This document shows positions 11,631 through 22,380 of a stretch of 64,000 bases of DNA, one piece after another (position 1 is the stretch's first letter; the number at the start of each line of letters is the position of its first letter). The stretch is from NCBI RefSeq assembly GCF_031755915.1, contig NC_083389.1, positions 372,001-436,000 on the forward strand, given 5' to 3'. The notes beneath the pieces were generated by a model, which saw only the letters and a program-made list of their open reading frames with translations, ran no database searches and was not told where the DNA came from. This stretch comes from Ziziphus jujuba (Eukaryota; Streptophyta; Magnoliopsida; Rosales; Rhamnaceae). The position numbers and the translations under genes were made by a program.

Positions 11631-14190
11631 CACTACAAAAAATTTAGGCAATGACTACAAAAAATTCTAGTGACAGATGAAAATTTATCACTTTATATTG
11701 GCAATTAGTGACGAAAAATTTCTTTGTCACATTTAGTGACTGGGTCATTGAGTTAGTGATAAATTCTTACTTTATCACCTACTTTTGTAACTAGTTGCCC
11801 TTTAAAGTTTGGAGGCAATTTTTTTTTTTAATTTATTTGTTTTTAATAGTGACAAAATTTTATGTTTGTAACTAATTTTAAGATATTCGATGTAATAGAT
11901 AATTTTAGACACTACTGTGACAAATAAAAAGCTATCAGTTTATATAGGCGATCGGTGAAAAAAAAGTTTTTGTCAGATTTAATGATTGGATCATTTAATT
12001 AATGATAAATTCTTATTTTGTCACCTACACTTGTAACTAATTGCCCTTTGAAGGCAAATTTTTTTTGAATTTATTGATGTCAATGGTGACAAATATTTTA
12101 CATTTGTAACAAATCCTACTAAATAGATAACGCTGACAAAGATATTGAATAGATAACTTTAGATACTACTATGACAAATGAAAACTTGTCAGTTTATAGA
12201 GGTGATTGGGCAAAAATTTTTGTTATTACATTTAATGATTGGGTCATTTAATTAGTGATGTCACCTATATTTGTAACTAATTACTCTTTGGAGGGAAATT
12301 TTTTTTTTATGACAATGGTGAAAAATATTTTTTGTAACTAATTTAAATATAAATATGAAAAGAAAAGAGGACACTGCCTTTGATGAAGCTTTCTTCTTCT
12401 CCAGCCTACAACCCCAATGCTTTACAAAAACCACACAGGCCACTTTCATTGGAAAATCGCTCTAATCTTGACACCAATCCACCACACCTCCACCTCAACC
12501 ACCAAGTCCAATCTGCCAATGATCGAACCATGGTGAGAATACTCCAAATGACTACCCGATGCATCAGGGAAGAGCTGAACTCGAGCGATCACTATTTCAT
12601 TTAGATCATTGAAAGTTTGTGGTTCTTAAATCTTAGGCCCAACCTTTTCCACCATTATTGGATTTCTTGAGCTTGAATCAAAGCTCAGATTGGCTTGAAA
12701 TTTACTCATTGGAATTAGAATGGAAGTTTCATTCTAGGATACTACCAACTATATACGATAGTATTCAATGCATGATATTGTACGCTTTTGTTATTGGTTT
12801 TTCCAAGCTCAATTTGTTTCTTTACCATGACTATATATATATGTTGTTAGTTTCAGATGTAATTGACCATGGTGAACTGAGAGATAGAAAAGAGCTAGCT
12901 AGCTTGTTATCTATTTTTTAACCCGAATGAGTTAAGTTATTAACCATTGAAAGTTATAAGCATTCATTTTTCTTGTCTTGGCTAAACACACTGGGTCCTT
13001 GATTCTTACTGCAATTTTTATGTGGAGATATAGCATAGATGACATACTCTGGTTTGAAGTGATCCACAGTTTCTAGGTAGTTGGAGGACATGTAATAGGA
13101 TTTATGAGTTGTGAGTTGGGACTATTATTTTCCATCTAAATCCATGAATGTTTTGTTACCAAGGTTTGTGGGCCATCAGTAAAGCCTTTGCAGTGCTCAA
13201 CTATTACTAAGGTCTAGAAGCTTCTTGCTTTGAGCAGGGATTTTTTTCTAAGATTACACCATTGCATAAGTGATAATAACATAGAGGATATGAAGGTTAC
13301 GATGCTATAGTAGGGCAGCAACTTGTCAAGAGAAATGGTTCATGAGAAAAACTTTATTATATATGTAGCTGCGGTTAATATGAGTGAATATCAAACCTCA
13401 AGTTGATTATTTCATTAATTTTTTTGCTTGGGTGTATCTAGGAGCTTTTTATATAGGAGTCTAATATTACATTGTGTCACTTTGATTTAGTGTGGTGTCA
13501 CACTAGCATGCCATTTTGTGTAAAATTCAACTCTTCATTTTGGTGTAGTTGGTATTAATTTTGGGTGGTTACCTCTATTGGCTTTACCCTTATAAACATG
13601 CATGAGTTTGGTAGCTTTTTGTCCACTCTTTTAGCCCCTTAGTTGGCATTTCAGGTCATGGTAGCACCTGCCTTGAATACAGTCAGTGTCAAGTCTTTCT
13701 AATTGTAATGGAAATGCCTTTAGGTTTTGATAAATTATTTTCCTTGAATGATTTTTGATAAAGGTCATGCTTTGAGTATGTTTAGCTCAATGATTCTAAG
13801 GAACATGATGCAGAAACATCATTAATGAAGAAGGTCAATCATATATGCTCTATATATTTCATTCTTTTCTTTTATTATTATTCTATTATTGTTTAGGATC
13901 TTTAGAGATGATTGCTACTTTGAAAGATGGAGATGGACATTAGTTAGATGGTATAGGCAACAATCATGTCCCCCCAACCCCAGAAATAGAGAATGTTTTT
14001 CTTTATTTTTTCCCTTTTAGTGTAAGCTTATTGTATTTGGTACACCTTGTATAGTACATATATATATTTTCACGTGCATATATAGTAATATGAACTATAA
14101 CTTTCACACTTTGTCTGTAATAGCTAAATATGATTATTCCTTTGGAAATGGTAAAGGACTAATGGAATGGGGTTAGATTGACCCACATTA
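11631..14190 (+). mobile_element. CACTA-like insertion inside the copia element
   Basis: Begins CACTACAAAAAA at the point where copia gag is interrupted; CACTACAAAA is the typical terminal sequence of plant CACTA (En/Spm) DNA transposons. Behind it come repeated GTGAC / GTCAC motifs, as expected for subterminal repeats. The other end (expected TTTTTTGTAGTG) was not found, so the right limit is only where recognisable copia coding resumes (about 14,191). 12,370-14,100 has no recognisable gene; short open frames at 12,380-12,604 and 12,658-12,921 look like chance or captured sequence. No transposase seen: non-autonomous or truncated. Confidence 0.5.
11671..12345 (+). repeat. Three tandem units of about 250 bp (subterminal repeats)
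   Basis: Three successive units start near 11,671, 11,930 and 12,170. Shared blocks are GTGACAAATGAAAACTTGTC, GTGATAAATTCTTATTTTGTC, TTTGTAACTAATTGCCCTTTG and a T-rich run followed by AATGGTGACAAATATTTT. The third unit is shortened. Position just inside the CACTACAAAA end suits subterminal transposase-binding repeats. Confidence 0.7.
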
Positions 14191-14830
14191 ATGAAGAGGT
14201 GGGAATGCTTGGCTGGTAAAGGACCCACATCTGAAACGCATTGTGCTTTAAGTGCAACAAATGCCTCGTCAGATCTTTGGCACCAATGCTTGGGACATCC
14301 CACTCTAAGGGCTTTAAAAACTTTACATTCCAATAATGTTATTAATGTTTCCAGTTGGACAAATAAGTTTAGTGTTTGTGCTAGTTGTCAATTAGGGAAG
14401 AGCTGCAAACTTCCTTTCTCTTTATCTAATAAAACTTCATTGTTTCCTTTGGAAAAAATCCATTGTGATATTTGGGGACCAGCCCCAACATTTTCAACAC
14501 AAAAATACTGTTTGTATATTACTTTCATTGATGATTATTCCAGGTACACTAGGCTATTTCCTTTGTGTAAAAATCAAAATGTTTTAAATGTTTCCGTAAA
14601 TTTCAAAGAATGGTAGAGAACCAATTCGAAAGATGAATTAAAATTCTTTAGAGTGATGGAGGCGGTAAGTTTATATCTTCAGCTTTCAAGGAACACTTAG
14701 GTAAGCATGCAATTGTTCATCAAACGTCCTATCCAGAAACCTCAGAACAAAATGGGGTTGCTAAAAGGAAACACAGGCATGTGGTGGAAATGGATTTAAC
14801 TATGATGTTCCATGCAATGTACCCATGAAA
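14191..14830 (+). pseudogene. copia integrase, N-terminal and core part
   Basis: 14,191-14,616 reads the pre-integrase zinc-binding region (SSDLWHQCLGHPT ... CASCQLGK, an HHCC pattern) and the start of the core (HCDIWGPAP, then FIDDYSRYTRLF). After a frameshift/stop, 14,630-14,830 still reads SDGGGKFIS and TSEQNGVAKRKHRH. In active copia integrases the last motif is NGxxERKxR, with the catalytic Glu of the D,D-35-E triad; here the codon is AAA, Lys. Stops, frameshift and loss of this Glu make it inactive. Confidence 0.8.
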
Positions 14831-15163
14831 TTATGGGTGCAGGCTTTCTTAACTTCAACTTTTCACATTAACATATTACCTTCATCTGTTTTAAAAACTG
14901 GAACCCCATATTTTCGTCTACTTAAAAGGCATCCAAATTATCAAAGTTTGAGACTCTTTTGTTGTAGGTGCTACCCTTATTTTCGGAATTATGCAATAAA
15001 TAAATTTTCAAAGAAAACTCTTCTTTGCATCTTCATTGGATATAGCTCACAACATAAAGGATTTCACTGTTTCCATCCAACAACCAATCAAGTCTACATC
15101 AACAGGCATGTTGTCTTTGATGAACAATATTTTCCATACTTATCTACCAATATTAACCCATAA
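14825..15163 (+). pseudogene. copia integrase C-terminal part
   Basis: Open for 112 codons. It has KLWVQAFLTSTFHINILPS, then LRLFCCRCYPYFRNYAINKF and FIGYSSQHKGFHCF, the GKxxxFIGY-like block that closes copia integrase, and VYINRHVVFDEQYFPY. In phase with the preceding block only after a frameshift. Followed by a linker (15,164-15,690) with several stops and no conserved domain. Confidence 0.8.
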
Positions 15164-15689
15164 AAACGTCTTAAGCCTGTTAATTTTCCAGAAAACAACT
15201 TAGAAGACACACGACATAATGCTCTTGATTGCCTTTATCCACTTACCACACCTTGGACCCCATATCAGATTCTTCTCCAAGAAATTCAACTCCCATATGT
15301 ACAACCAATACACACCGTGAACCAAGAGACAAACCTGAAAACTCATACCATGTAACACATGCAACCCAAGAAGACCAAACCTTCTAACAACTCCAACACA
15401 TGCAAACAGTGAATTAGCACCAACTACATCTCATAATATCTATCAAATAACAGCTGAAACATTATCAAATCAATTGAACACATCAATAATTGATCTAGCT
15501 TCCAACCATCTAAGTATCCTATTGCTTATTAGGACATGACAACAGATGAACAAACTGTTGAATAAAACACTAATACATATCAAATGATAAAAAGACAAAA
15601 ATTAAAGGCCAACTTATAACTAGCATCTTAAATGGCATTGATGTCATAACGGCAGAACCAAAAACATTGAAATCACCCATTCAAAATCT

Positions 15690-16010
15690 TGAATGATTTT
15701 AAGCTATGCAAGAAGAATTCATAGCCTTGCATGATAATAACACTTGGTAATTAGTTCCACGACTGACATACATCAATGTTGTTGGTACGAAATAGGTATA
15801 CAAAACCAAGAATAAAGAAGATGGTTCCGTTGATAGGTTCAAAGCTCATCTCATAGCCAAAGGCTTTACACAAATTGAAGGATAAGATTTTGATGAATAA
15901 AGTCTTGTAATCAAACATACCACTGTAAGAATGATTATATCTATAGCTATTACATGCAGGCAGACAATTCAATAGCTAGACATCAAGAATGCTTAGAGAC
16001 CGAGGTAAAT
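15690..16010 (+). pseudogene. copia reverse transcriptase, N-terminal remnant, core deleted
   Basis: Reads AMQEEFIALHDNNTW, VPRLTYINVVGTK, DGSVDRFKAHLIAKGFTQIE and QLDIKNA with several stops. These are the early RT blocks of copia. Normally LDVKNAFLHG is followed some 100 or more residues later by the catalytic YVDD. Here LDIKNA (near 15,978-15,995) is joined almost directly to RDRGKLHYFLGLE, a block that follows YVDD. The active site and surrounding palm are deleted. Confidence 0.85.
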
Positions 16011-16868
16011 TGCATTATTTTCTTGGACTAGAAGCAAGGTATTTTCAAGGGCGCATGTTTTTTATACATAAAAAGTACATACATGATCTATCTCGTGAAA
16101 AAATGCTTGAAGCAGCTCCCATGAAAACACCTTTAGCTATCAAAACAACAACTCAAACAAATGATAATGATCTTGTTGACACAACTAAATATCGTAAGCT
16201 TGTTGGTAGCCTACAATACCTTACCTTCACTAGATTAGACATGTCTCATACTGTCAGGTATGCTTGCCAGAGCTTTTAAGAACCCACCTTGTTGAATCTT
16301 TGAGAAGTTAAAAGAATACTAAGATGTCTCAAGGGTACCATCACATATGGGTTACATTTTCTATCTCAAAGTTCCTTTAGCTTGACAAGATACTACGATG
16401 TCAATTGGATAGGTTGTCCAACCACAAGACCAAGCACGAGTGGCTACTACATCTTTCTTGGCATGAATTGCATCTCCTGGTCCTCCAAGAAGCAACCAGC
16501 AATAGCTTGTTCTAGCACTGAGGTTGAATATCGAGCGATGGCAACAACAATGACAAAAATAATGTGGCTCACCTACTTACTAGGAGACATTGGCATAACT
16601 CTATACAGACATTCTGACCTATTGTGTGACAACATAGGTACCTTACGCGTGACCATTAATCCTACTTTACATAGACAAACGAAGCACATTCATATTGATT
16701 ACCACTTTGTCAGAGAAAAAGTAGCAGTTGGACAGCTCATCAGTCGTTATATCCTTTCATATGTACAAGTTACAAATACAAAAATCAAGCCACTTTCGGC
16801 AGCAGTGTTTAAACTATTTAGGAATAAGCTTAGAGTTCATACAACACCTTCTCTAAGCTTTGGGGGCA
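15989..16868 (+). pseudogene. copia RT C-terminus and RNase H
   Basis: 15,989-16,279 reads GKLHYFLGLEARYFQGRMFF and KYRKLVGSLQYLTFTRLDMS, the RT thumb/connection, ending in a stop. 16,382 onward reads WIGCPTTRPSTSGYYIFLG, SWSSKKQPAIACSSTEVEYR, LCDNIGTLRVTINPTLHRQT and KHIHIDYHFVREKVAVGQL, the copia RNase H with its SSTEAEYRA-like block. The frame is open to 16,897 but the functional homology ends near the polypurine tract. At least one stop separates the two parts. Confidence 0.85.
16861..16868 (+). other. Polypurine tract of the copia element
   Basis: TGGGGGCA immediately before the 3' LTR, the expected site for priming plus-strand DNA. Short but correctly placed. Confidence 0.7.
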
Positions 16869-17182
16869 CGATAAAGAAGAAGAGAAGTCAAACATAAATA
16901 TATCCACTTAATCAATGTCATCCACAGCTACAATTGCTCAATCATCCAAAAAGCAACATTCACTAAGAGATTTCTCATATGGCAAGACTTGCAAGATTTC
17001 CATCGACAAAAAATGCCTTTAAGACATTAGTTGACCTCTTTTAATATTTTTGAATTTATGTTCATTAACTTCCTTCTTGATTATCACTTCCTTCTTTGCT
17101 CAAAAGCACATCTCTATAAATTCTATCCATTCTGTAAAGCTTAAATACATGAAATAACACACATAGTTCATTATCTTCTTCA
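16869..17182 (+). repeat. 3' LTR of the copia element
   Basis: 314 bp, starting CGATAAAGAAGAAGAG (TG end mutated to CG) and ending ATCTTCTTCA. Shorter than the 5' LTR by about 36 bp through small deletions, and with several substitutions, so the insertion is not recent. Followed by target duplicate ACTCG at 17,183-17,187. Confidence 0.9.
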
Positions 17183-17224
17183 ACTCGGGCAGTACTCTCT
17201 CCACAGTTCAAAAGCAACAACTAG
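17183..17224 (+). pseudogene. J3: JIP23-like exon 2, 3' end (after copia)
   Basis: Directly behind the copia element the exon resumes: RAVLSPQFKSNN and stop TAG at 17,222-17,224. J6 reads RAVLTPKFKSNN and stop at the same place. Joined with 10,761-10,876 it restores the family C-terminus, which proves that one insertion split one exon. Confidence 0.8.
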
Positions 17225-20077
17225 GTTGCTTGCTGGCACTAGTCATATATATATATATAAGTAATAAGCATGCATGCATGCGTGTATTGTGTGTGGAATA
17301 ATGCCATGATATGCATATTATCATGGCCTTTTATGTTATCGTATGTTGAATTTGGCTAGCTGATGCAGCCATAATTAATGTGTATGTATGTATGTATGGT
17401 GCCATTATAGTTTATGATACACCAACTTTATGTTATTTTTATGATATGCTGTGGTCTTTCAAATTAAATATTATTAAATTGTGTTATCTTAGGTCTGCAA
17501 ATATTTAGAGAGTCAATTTTTCTTATGTATGTAACCAGGGGTGAAGCCTTGAAGGTAATGACTTTTTTTTTTCAAAAAGAAGTTACAATAAAAAATTGTA
17601 ATATACAATATTTGATCGTAAGGAAAAATAAAAGTAAAAACCATATATTTTAAATTCAACAAAGCCATATAAAAATACATGCGATAAATATAATAGCTTA
17701 TTTAAAATAATTTTTCAATTTTTCTTTTAAATTTTATAAACAACTTATCATTTTATGTTTTTATAGATCATTTTTTTTTTGTTGAATAACAAAGATGTAT
17801 AATTTATGGTTGTTGAATCGATATGCATACGTATATAATTGATATTTTAGTAAGAAATATATTATTTTAGTATATTTTTATTTACAATATGTATTTTCTT
17901 TGTTTAAAAATAGTATAAAAGGTTATATGAGATAAACTACTTACGTCTATAACTTAAAAAATTATAAATTTAGAATAGTGAAATAAAAAGAAAATTATTT
18001 TAAATAATTAAAAGAAGCATAGTGTAAGACGGAATAAAATTCTAACCTATTTTCTTGGGCACCTCACACGCATGCATTGCACTGCTCCTTGGGCACTCCA
18101 TAATTAAATGTCACGTGTATTAAATTTGTCTTCCACATTGCTAATGTCATGTGCCATGACATCACATACCAATTCGAAATTAAGTTGCTCACGATAAGCA
18201 TAAAAGAAGAACTAAAGAGTCAGTAGTGCTCTAGAGTGAATAATTTTTTTTTATTTAATTACTCTTAGTATCATATTTTATTAGCTAATTGCAATTCAAT
18301 TATCTCGTGAACTTATACAAAGTAATTAAATTAATTTAATCATGCAATTGTCAATTGAAAAAGTATTGTATCTAATTTTAGATATGAAGACCAAAAAAAA
18401 AATATATCAAAAAATAAAATATATCTTTTGCATATTTTTTTCTTTGTTAACAAAGATATATAGATCATTATTTTTTTTTAATAGTAGAAGTGCATAATTT
18501 TTAGTTCCTGAACCGCGAATATATATGTATGAAATTGATATTTCATTAAAAAGGATATTATTTTAATATATTTTTATTTATAATATATATATATTGTTTA
18601 AAATAGTATAAATTGTTAAATAAAATTGATTCAATTGATAAATTATTTATGTTTATAATTTAAAAATTATAAATTTGAAAAATGAGGAAACATTATTATA
18701 AAAATTAAAAGGGACACAGTGTGAGATGGAAGAAAAATTCTGATATATTTTCTTGGACACTAATCACCACATCTCACATGCATGCACTCCACTACTACAC
18801 TGGCACACCATAATTTTAATACATTTTCTTGGGCACTAGTCATGAGAGCTCACATGCATGCATTGCACTGCTTTTCTGGCACTAATTTTAACATAATTTT
18901 TTAATTTAATTAATCTTAGTATCATATTTTATTAGCCAATTTGTTGATGCAACCATCTTAAAAACTTATACAAAGTGATTAAATTATTTTACCATGCAAC
19001 CATCACCTCAAAAAGTATTGTATCTAATTTTAGATATGAAAAAAAAAGATCAAAAAATGAAATATATCTTCTGTACGTTTTTTATAGTTGGTTCTTTATT
19101 AAGAAAGACATATAGATTTTTTTTTTAATAACAAAGATGTATAATTTGTAGTTGCTGAAACAACGTATGTATGTATATAATTGATATTTTAGTAAAAAAT
19201 GTATTATTTTAGTATATTTTTAATTCACAGTATGTATAATCTTTGTTTAAAAATAATATAAAATACCATGATATGCATATTATCATGGCCTTTTATGTCA
19301 ATTTAATCGCATGTTGAGGATGCCTAGCCTATGCAGTAATAATGAATATGTATGTATGTATGTATGGTTGGTTGGTACCATTATATTTTATGATATGGCG
19401 AGTTTATGTTACTTTTAAGATATTCTATGGTCTTTCAAAAGAAATATTGTTAAATTGTATTATCCTTTGGTCTGCTAATATTTAAAGAGCCATTTCTTCT
19501 TATGTATGTAACCAGGAGTGGAGCCTTGTAGGCCAAGATTTTTTTTTTTCCAAAACAAATTTTCAATAAAAAATTGTAAAATACAACATTTGATCGTAAC
19601 TATATAAAAATAAAATAAAAATCCATATATTATAAATTCAGCAAAACCGTATTAAAAATCCATGTAATAAACATAATAACCTATTCAAAATAATGGAAAA
19701 TTTTTTGTATTGTAAATTTAAACTATGATGTATGAAAGGTGTGAAAATTTTGACTAAATGAATTAATTACCCAACCTAGCTACAATGCAGATCCAAAGTT
19801 TTTTATTTGTAAGCATATACAATAATATATGTGTGTGTGTGTGTGTAAGATGTTGATATAGTACTTAATGCCCAATTACTTGTGCTTCCACTTATTTATA
19901 GCTATATGTCATGTGCCTAATTCATGCGTGATGTGCAACACCAGCACAAATTTCCTATATCTATATACATATACATATGCATATATAGATATGTAGTTTT
20001 GACAGGCAATGAACAATTGAGCTATTTTCTTTGGTACATACTTAAGAATATAGTAACTAAGCTAGCAGATCCAAGGC
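17225..20077 (+). repeat. J3 3' flank, CATGCATG array, J4 5' flank
   Basis: No gene. 17,225-17,950 is the 3' flank shared with J5 (30,150-31,000) and J6. 18,000-18,950 carries CATGCATG subrepeats (18,050, 18,770, 18,850) with ACATATTTTCTTGG spacers. 19,260-20,070 is the 5' flank of J4, with a (TG)n microsatellite at 19,827-19,846, a TATA-like CTTATTTATAG at 19,891-19,901, and GTAACTAAGCTAGCAGATCC just before the start codon, as in J5. Confidence 0.65.
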
Positions 20078-20286
20078 ATGGCCACTCGTGGTCTGTCCAC
20101 GTTGGGCCAAATTTTCAATGGCACTAGACAGATTATAAAGTATAAGGGCTAGCACCATGATTGGTCCGGTGGCACTGGAAATTTTCCATACCCACCAAAT
20201 GTTGGCATTGGAGATTGGCATTCATTTCTTCATCTTAGCACTGATGAATCACTTGCTCACTCATCAGGGGGCTTCGTTTATGATGG
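20078..20286 (+). pseudogene. J4: JIP23-like exon 1, truncated by a gypsy LTR
   Basis: ATG at 20,078 opens MATRGLSTLGQIFNGTRQII, then KYKG and an in-frame TAG (CAG to TAG) at codon 25. The rest of exon 1 can still be followed (DWSGGTGNFPYPPNVGIGDW, then HSFLHLSTDESLAHSSGGFV) in the same frame to YDG, where a gypsy LTR begins at 20,287. The remaining exon 1 and exon 2 are not found on the far side of the retroelement block, so a deletion went with the insertion. Non-functional. Confidence 0.7.
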
Positions 20287-21244
20287 TGATGAGAATCCAT
20301 TCGTGCCTGTACAACCGACTACCCGCTGGGGTACCAATCCAATACAGATGAAGACCGGACCAATCACTAGAGCACAAGCTAAGAGATTTAAAGACAACCT
20401 AGCTGGATTCATATAGGGAGTTATCAATTCACAAAAGGGTTTATCCATATCCGAAGATACAAGACGTGTTTTATGCATCCAAATGGTGGAGGCCGAGTTG
20501 GACCTAGGTAGTTGTTTTATTGCATTTATGGATTGCGGACAGCATGGAATATGTTCAACACTTCTTGAATTCACTTGATATGACTAAGATGTCATGGAAT
20601 GAAGTCAAGGTAGAAGAAAAAGCATCCAAGAAAGCCATTTGCGCATGGAAGGGATTGTTGGCATGTTTTGCTGTATTTGTCGCTGGCTTTGCTATATTTT
20701 GTTGATTTGGCATTTTCTCTTTGTTCCAATCAAGGGAAACGTATGGGAATCATTATTAATCCTATTTGTCATTCTACATGGAATATGGGAGGTAATTTGG
20801 AGCCTTTACAAGCTGAAAATTGGTCAAAGATAGCTTAGTTGTCAAACTAGTCAACTAGTTTCCTAATTTGAGTTTGACTTTTTGTTTTAGGAAACTAGCT
20901 TTTATTTTCGTTTTATTTAATTATTTTTCTGGAAAAATTAACTTAGGAAAGTTATTATTTATTATTTCAATTGTAAATTAATTAATTTCTAATTCAAAAT
21001 AAGGGAATTAATTAATCCAAATTAGTTTAGGAAAGCATTAAAAATTTGGCCACCTTTGTTTCCTAATTCTTTTGAGGTCGAATTTTACCTAGAAAGTTAG
21101 GGTTTATTATTTGTGACTTTAGCCTATTTAAGGGCTGATTTTTCAATGAGAAAGCACCTTTAATATTTAACATAAAAACTTATGACAAAAAATTCTCTTT
21201 GTTCTCTTTGAACATCTAAAACACGTGTTTTAGTTTTGACTTAT
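20287..21244 (+). mobile_element. Ty3/gypsy LTR, copy A, 3'-truncated
   Basis: Starts TGATGAGAATCC and aligns along its length with solo LTRs C and D: CCCGCTGGGGT, then KTGPITRAQAKRFKDNL in translation, then the GAATTAATTAAT-rich part and TTTGTTCTCTTTGAACA. It stops at about 21,244 where LTR B begins in the opposite orientation; the last 180 bp or so expected from the other copies (ending GTTCGTATCA) are missing. The five bases before the start (GATGG) may be a target duplicate, but no partner was found. Confidence 0.75.
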
Positions 21245-22380
21245 TGATACGAACCTAGGACGACCTGCTCCTAAACCCGTATTATATTAGCCCGGATCTT
21301 AATTAAGTTCAGGTTCTAATGGAATTGACCTCAACCCCTAACCAACATGTGGTTAGAAACCTTGGTATAATGTAGATGCCACAATAGGGGATGGAAAACC
21401 TATTGATAAGTCAAGCTAAAACAACCAATTCTCTAATGGTGTTTTAGGCGTTCTCAGAGAACAAATAGATAATTAATCTCACAAGTATTTTCTTTATCAA
21501 ATCAAAGTTTTATTCTTATTGATAACTAAGCCTTTAAATAGGCTACAAAGCCACGAAATAAAACCCTAGAACATAAAGAAAACCAGCCACCACACATAAA
21601 GAAACCTACTTGGCTGAAACTATACTTCCTTTCCTAATCTAAGTTTGATTAATTAATTCCTTTATATTAAATTAGGAATTAATTAATTTATAATGGAAAG
21701 AATAAAATAAAAAGCTTCCTAAAGTTATTTTTCCAGAAAATAAATAAATAAAAGCCAAAAAGTAATGGTAGTTTCCTAAAACAAAAAGTAAAAACAAATT
21801 AGGAAACTAAAAATGCTAGCCTTTTTGATCAAGTTGACTTTGATCAATCTTTGACCTCTTTGAGCTTCAAATCAGCTTCTAGATGATTTTTAGGATGCCA
21901 AATAAGCTGAATATGAAGTCCCACACGTTGCCCATGCTTGGAAAAATAAGAAAAGGCTAATACAATAAAATACAGTAAAGCCAGCAAGCAATACAGCAAA
22001 TTCGGCCAAATTGTTGAGGCTGCCCGTACAAGCCCTTTTTGATTGCATTTGAGGCTGCTTTAACTTGATTCCATGACCACTTAGGCATATGTATTGAACC
22101 CATAAAGCATTGGAACCATTTCATGCTTCCTGGACTCCAAAAATGTACCAAAACCGTCACCCGGGTCCGTATCGGCTTCCACCACTTGGGTGCTTAGAAT
22201 AGGCTTTGTATCTTCAAGTATGGACAAGCTCTGTTGAGATTGATTACCCCCTGTATAAATACTCCCAGGTTGTCCTTAAATCTCTTAATTTGATCTCTTG
22301 TGATTGGCCTAATCTTCATCCGTGTCGAGTCAGCACCCCAGCAGGTTATCGGTGGAGTGGGCTCGGGCGGAATCACATCA
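21245..22380 (-). mobile_element. Ty3/gypsy 3' LTR, copy B
   Basis: 1,136 bp; on the minus strand it starts TGATGTGATTCCGCC (22,380) and ends GGTTCGTATCA (21,245). Directly upstream on that strand is a polypurine tract AAGAGGAGGGGAA (22,381-22,393), so this is a true 3' LTR. The pol reading frame runs through the tract into the LTR: QEEGNDVIPPEP then ITRDQIKRFKDNLGVFIQG, stopping at 22,194, so about 62 codons of pol lie in the LTR. It abuts copy A in inverted orientation. Confidence 0.85.

Larger units (their letters stand above)
10882..17182 (+). mobile_element. Ty1/copia LTR retrotransposon, decayed, with nested insertion
   Basis: Complete insertion of 6,301 bp with both LTRs, primer-binding site, polypurine tract and 5-bp target duplicates (ACTCA left, ACTCG right; one mismatch). 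Order: gag remnant, then integrase, reverse transcriptase, RNase H, which is the Ty1/copia order. It lies inside exon 2 of J3. About 2.5 kb between gag and integrase is foreign (CACTA-like start at 11,631). All coding parts carry stops or frameshifts, the RT core is deleted, and the protease region was not found. It cannot move on its own. Confidence 0.9.

Noticed and set aside
12380..12921. Two open frames of 74 and 87 codons as genes
   Set aside because: No recognisable domain, overlapping transposon DNA, unequal composition; kept only as possible captured sequence.
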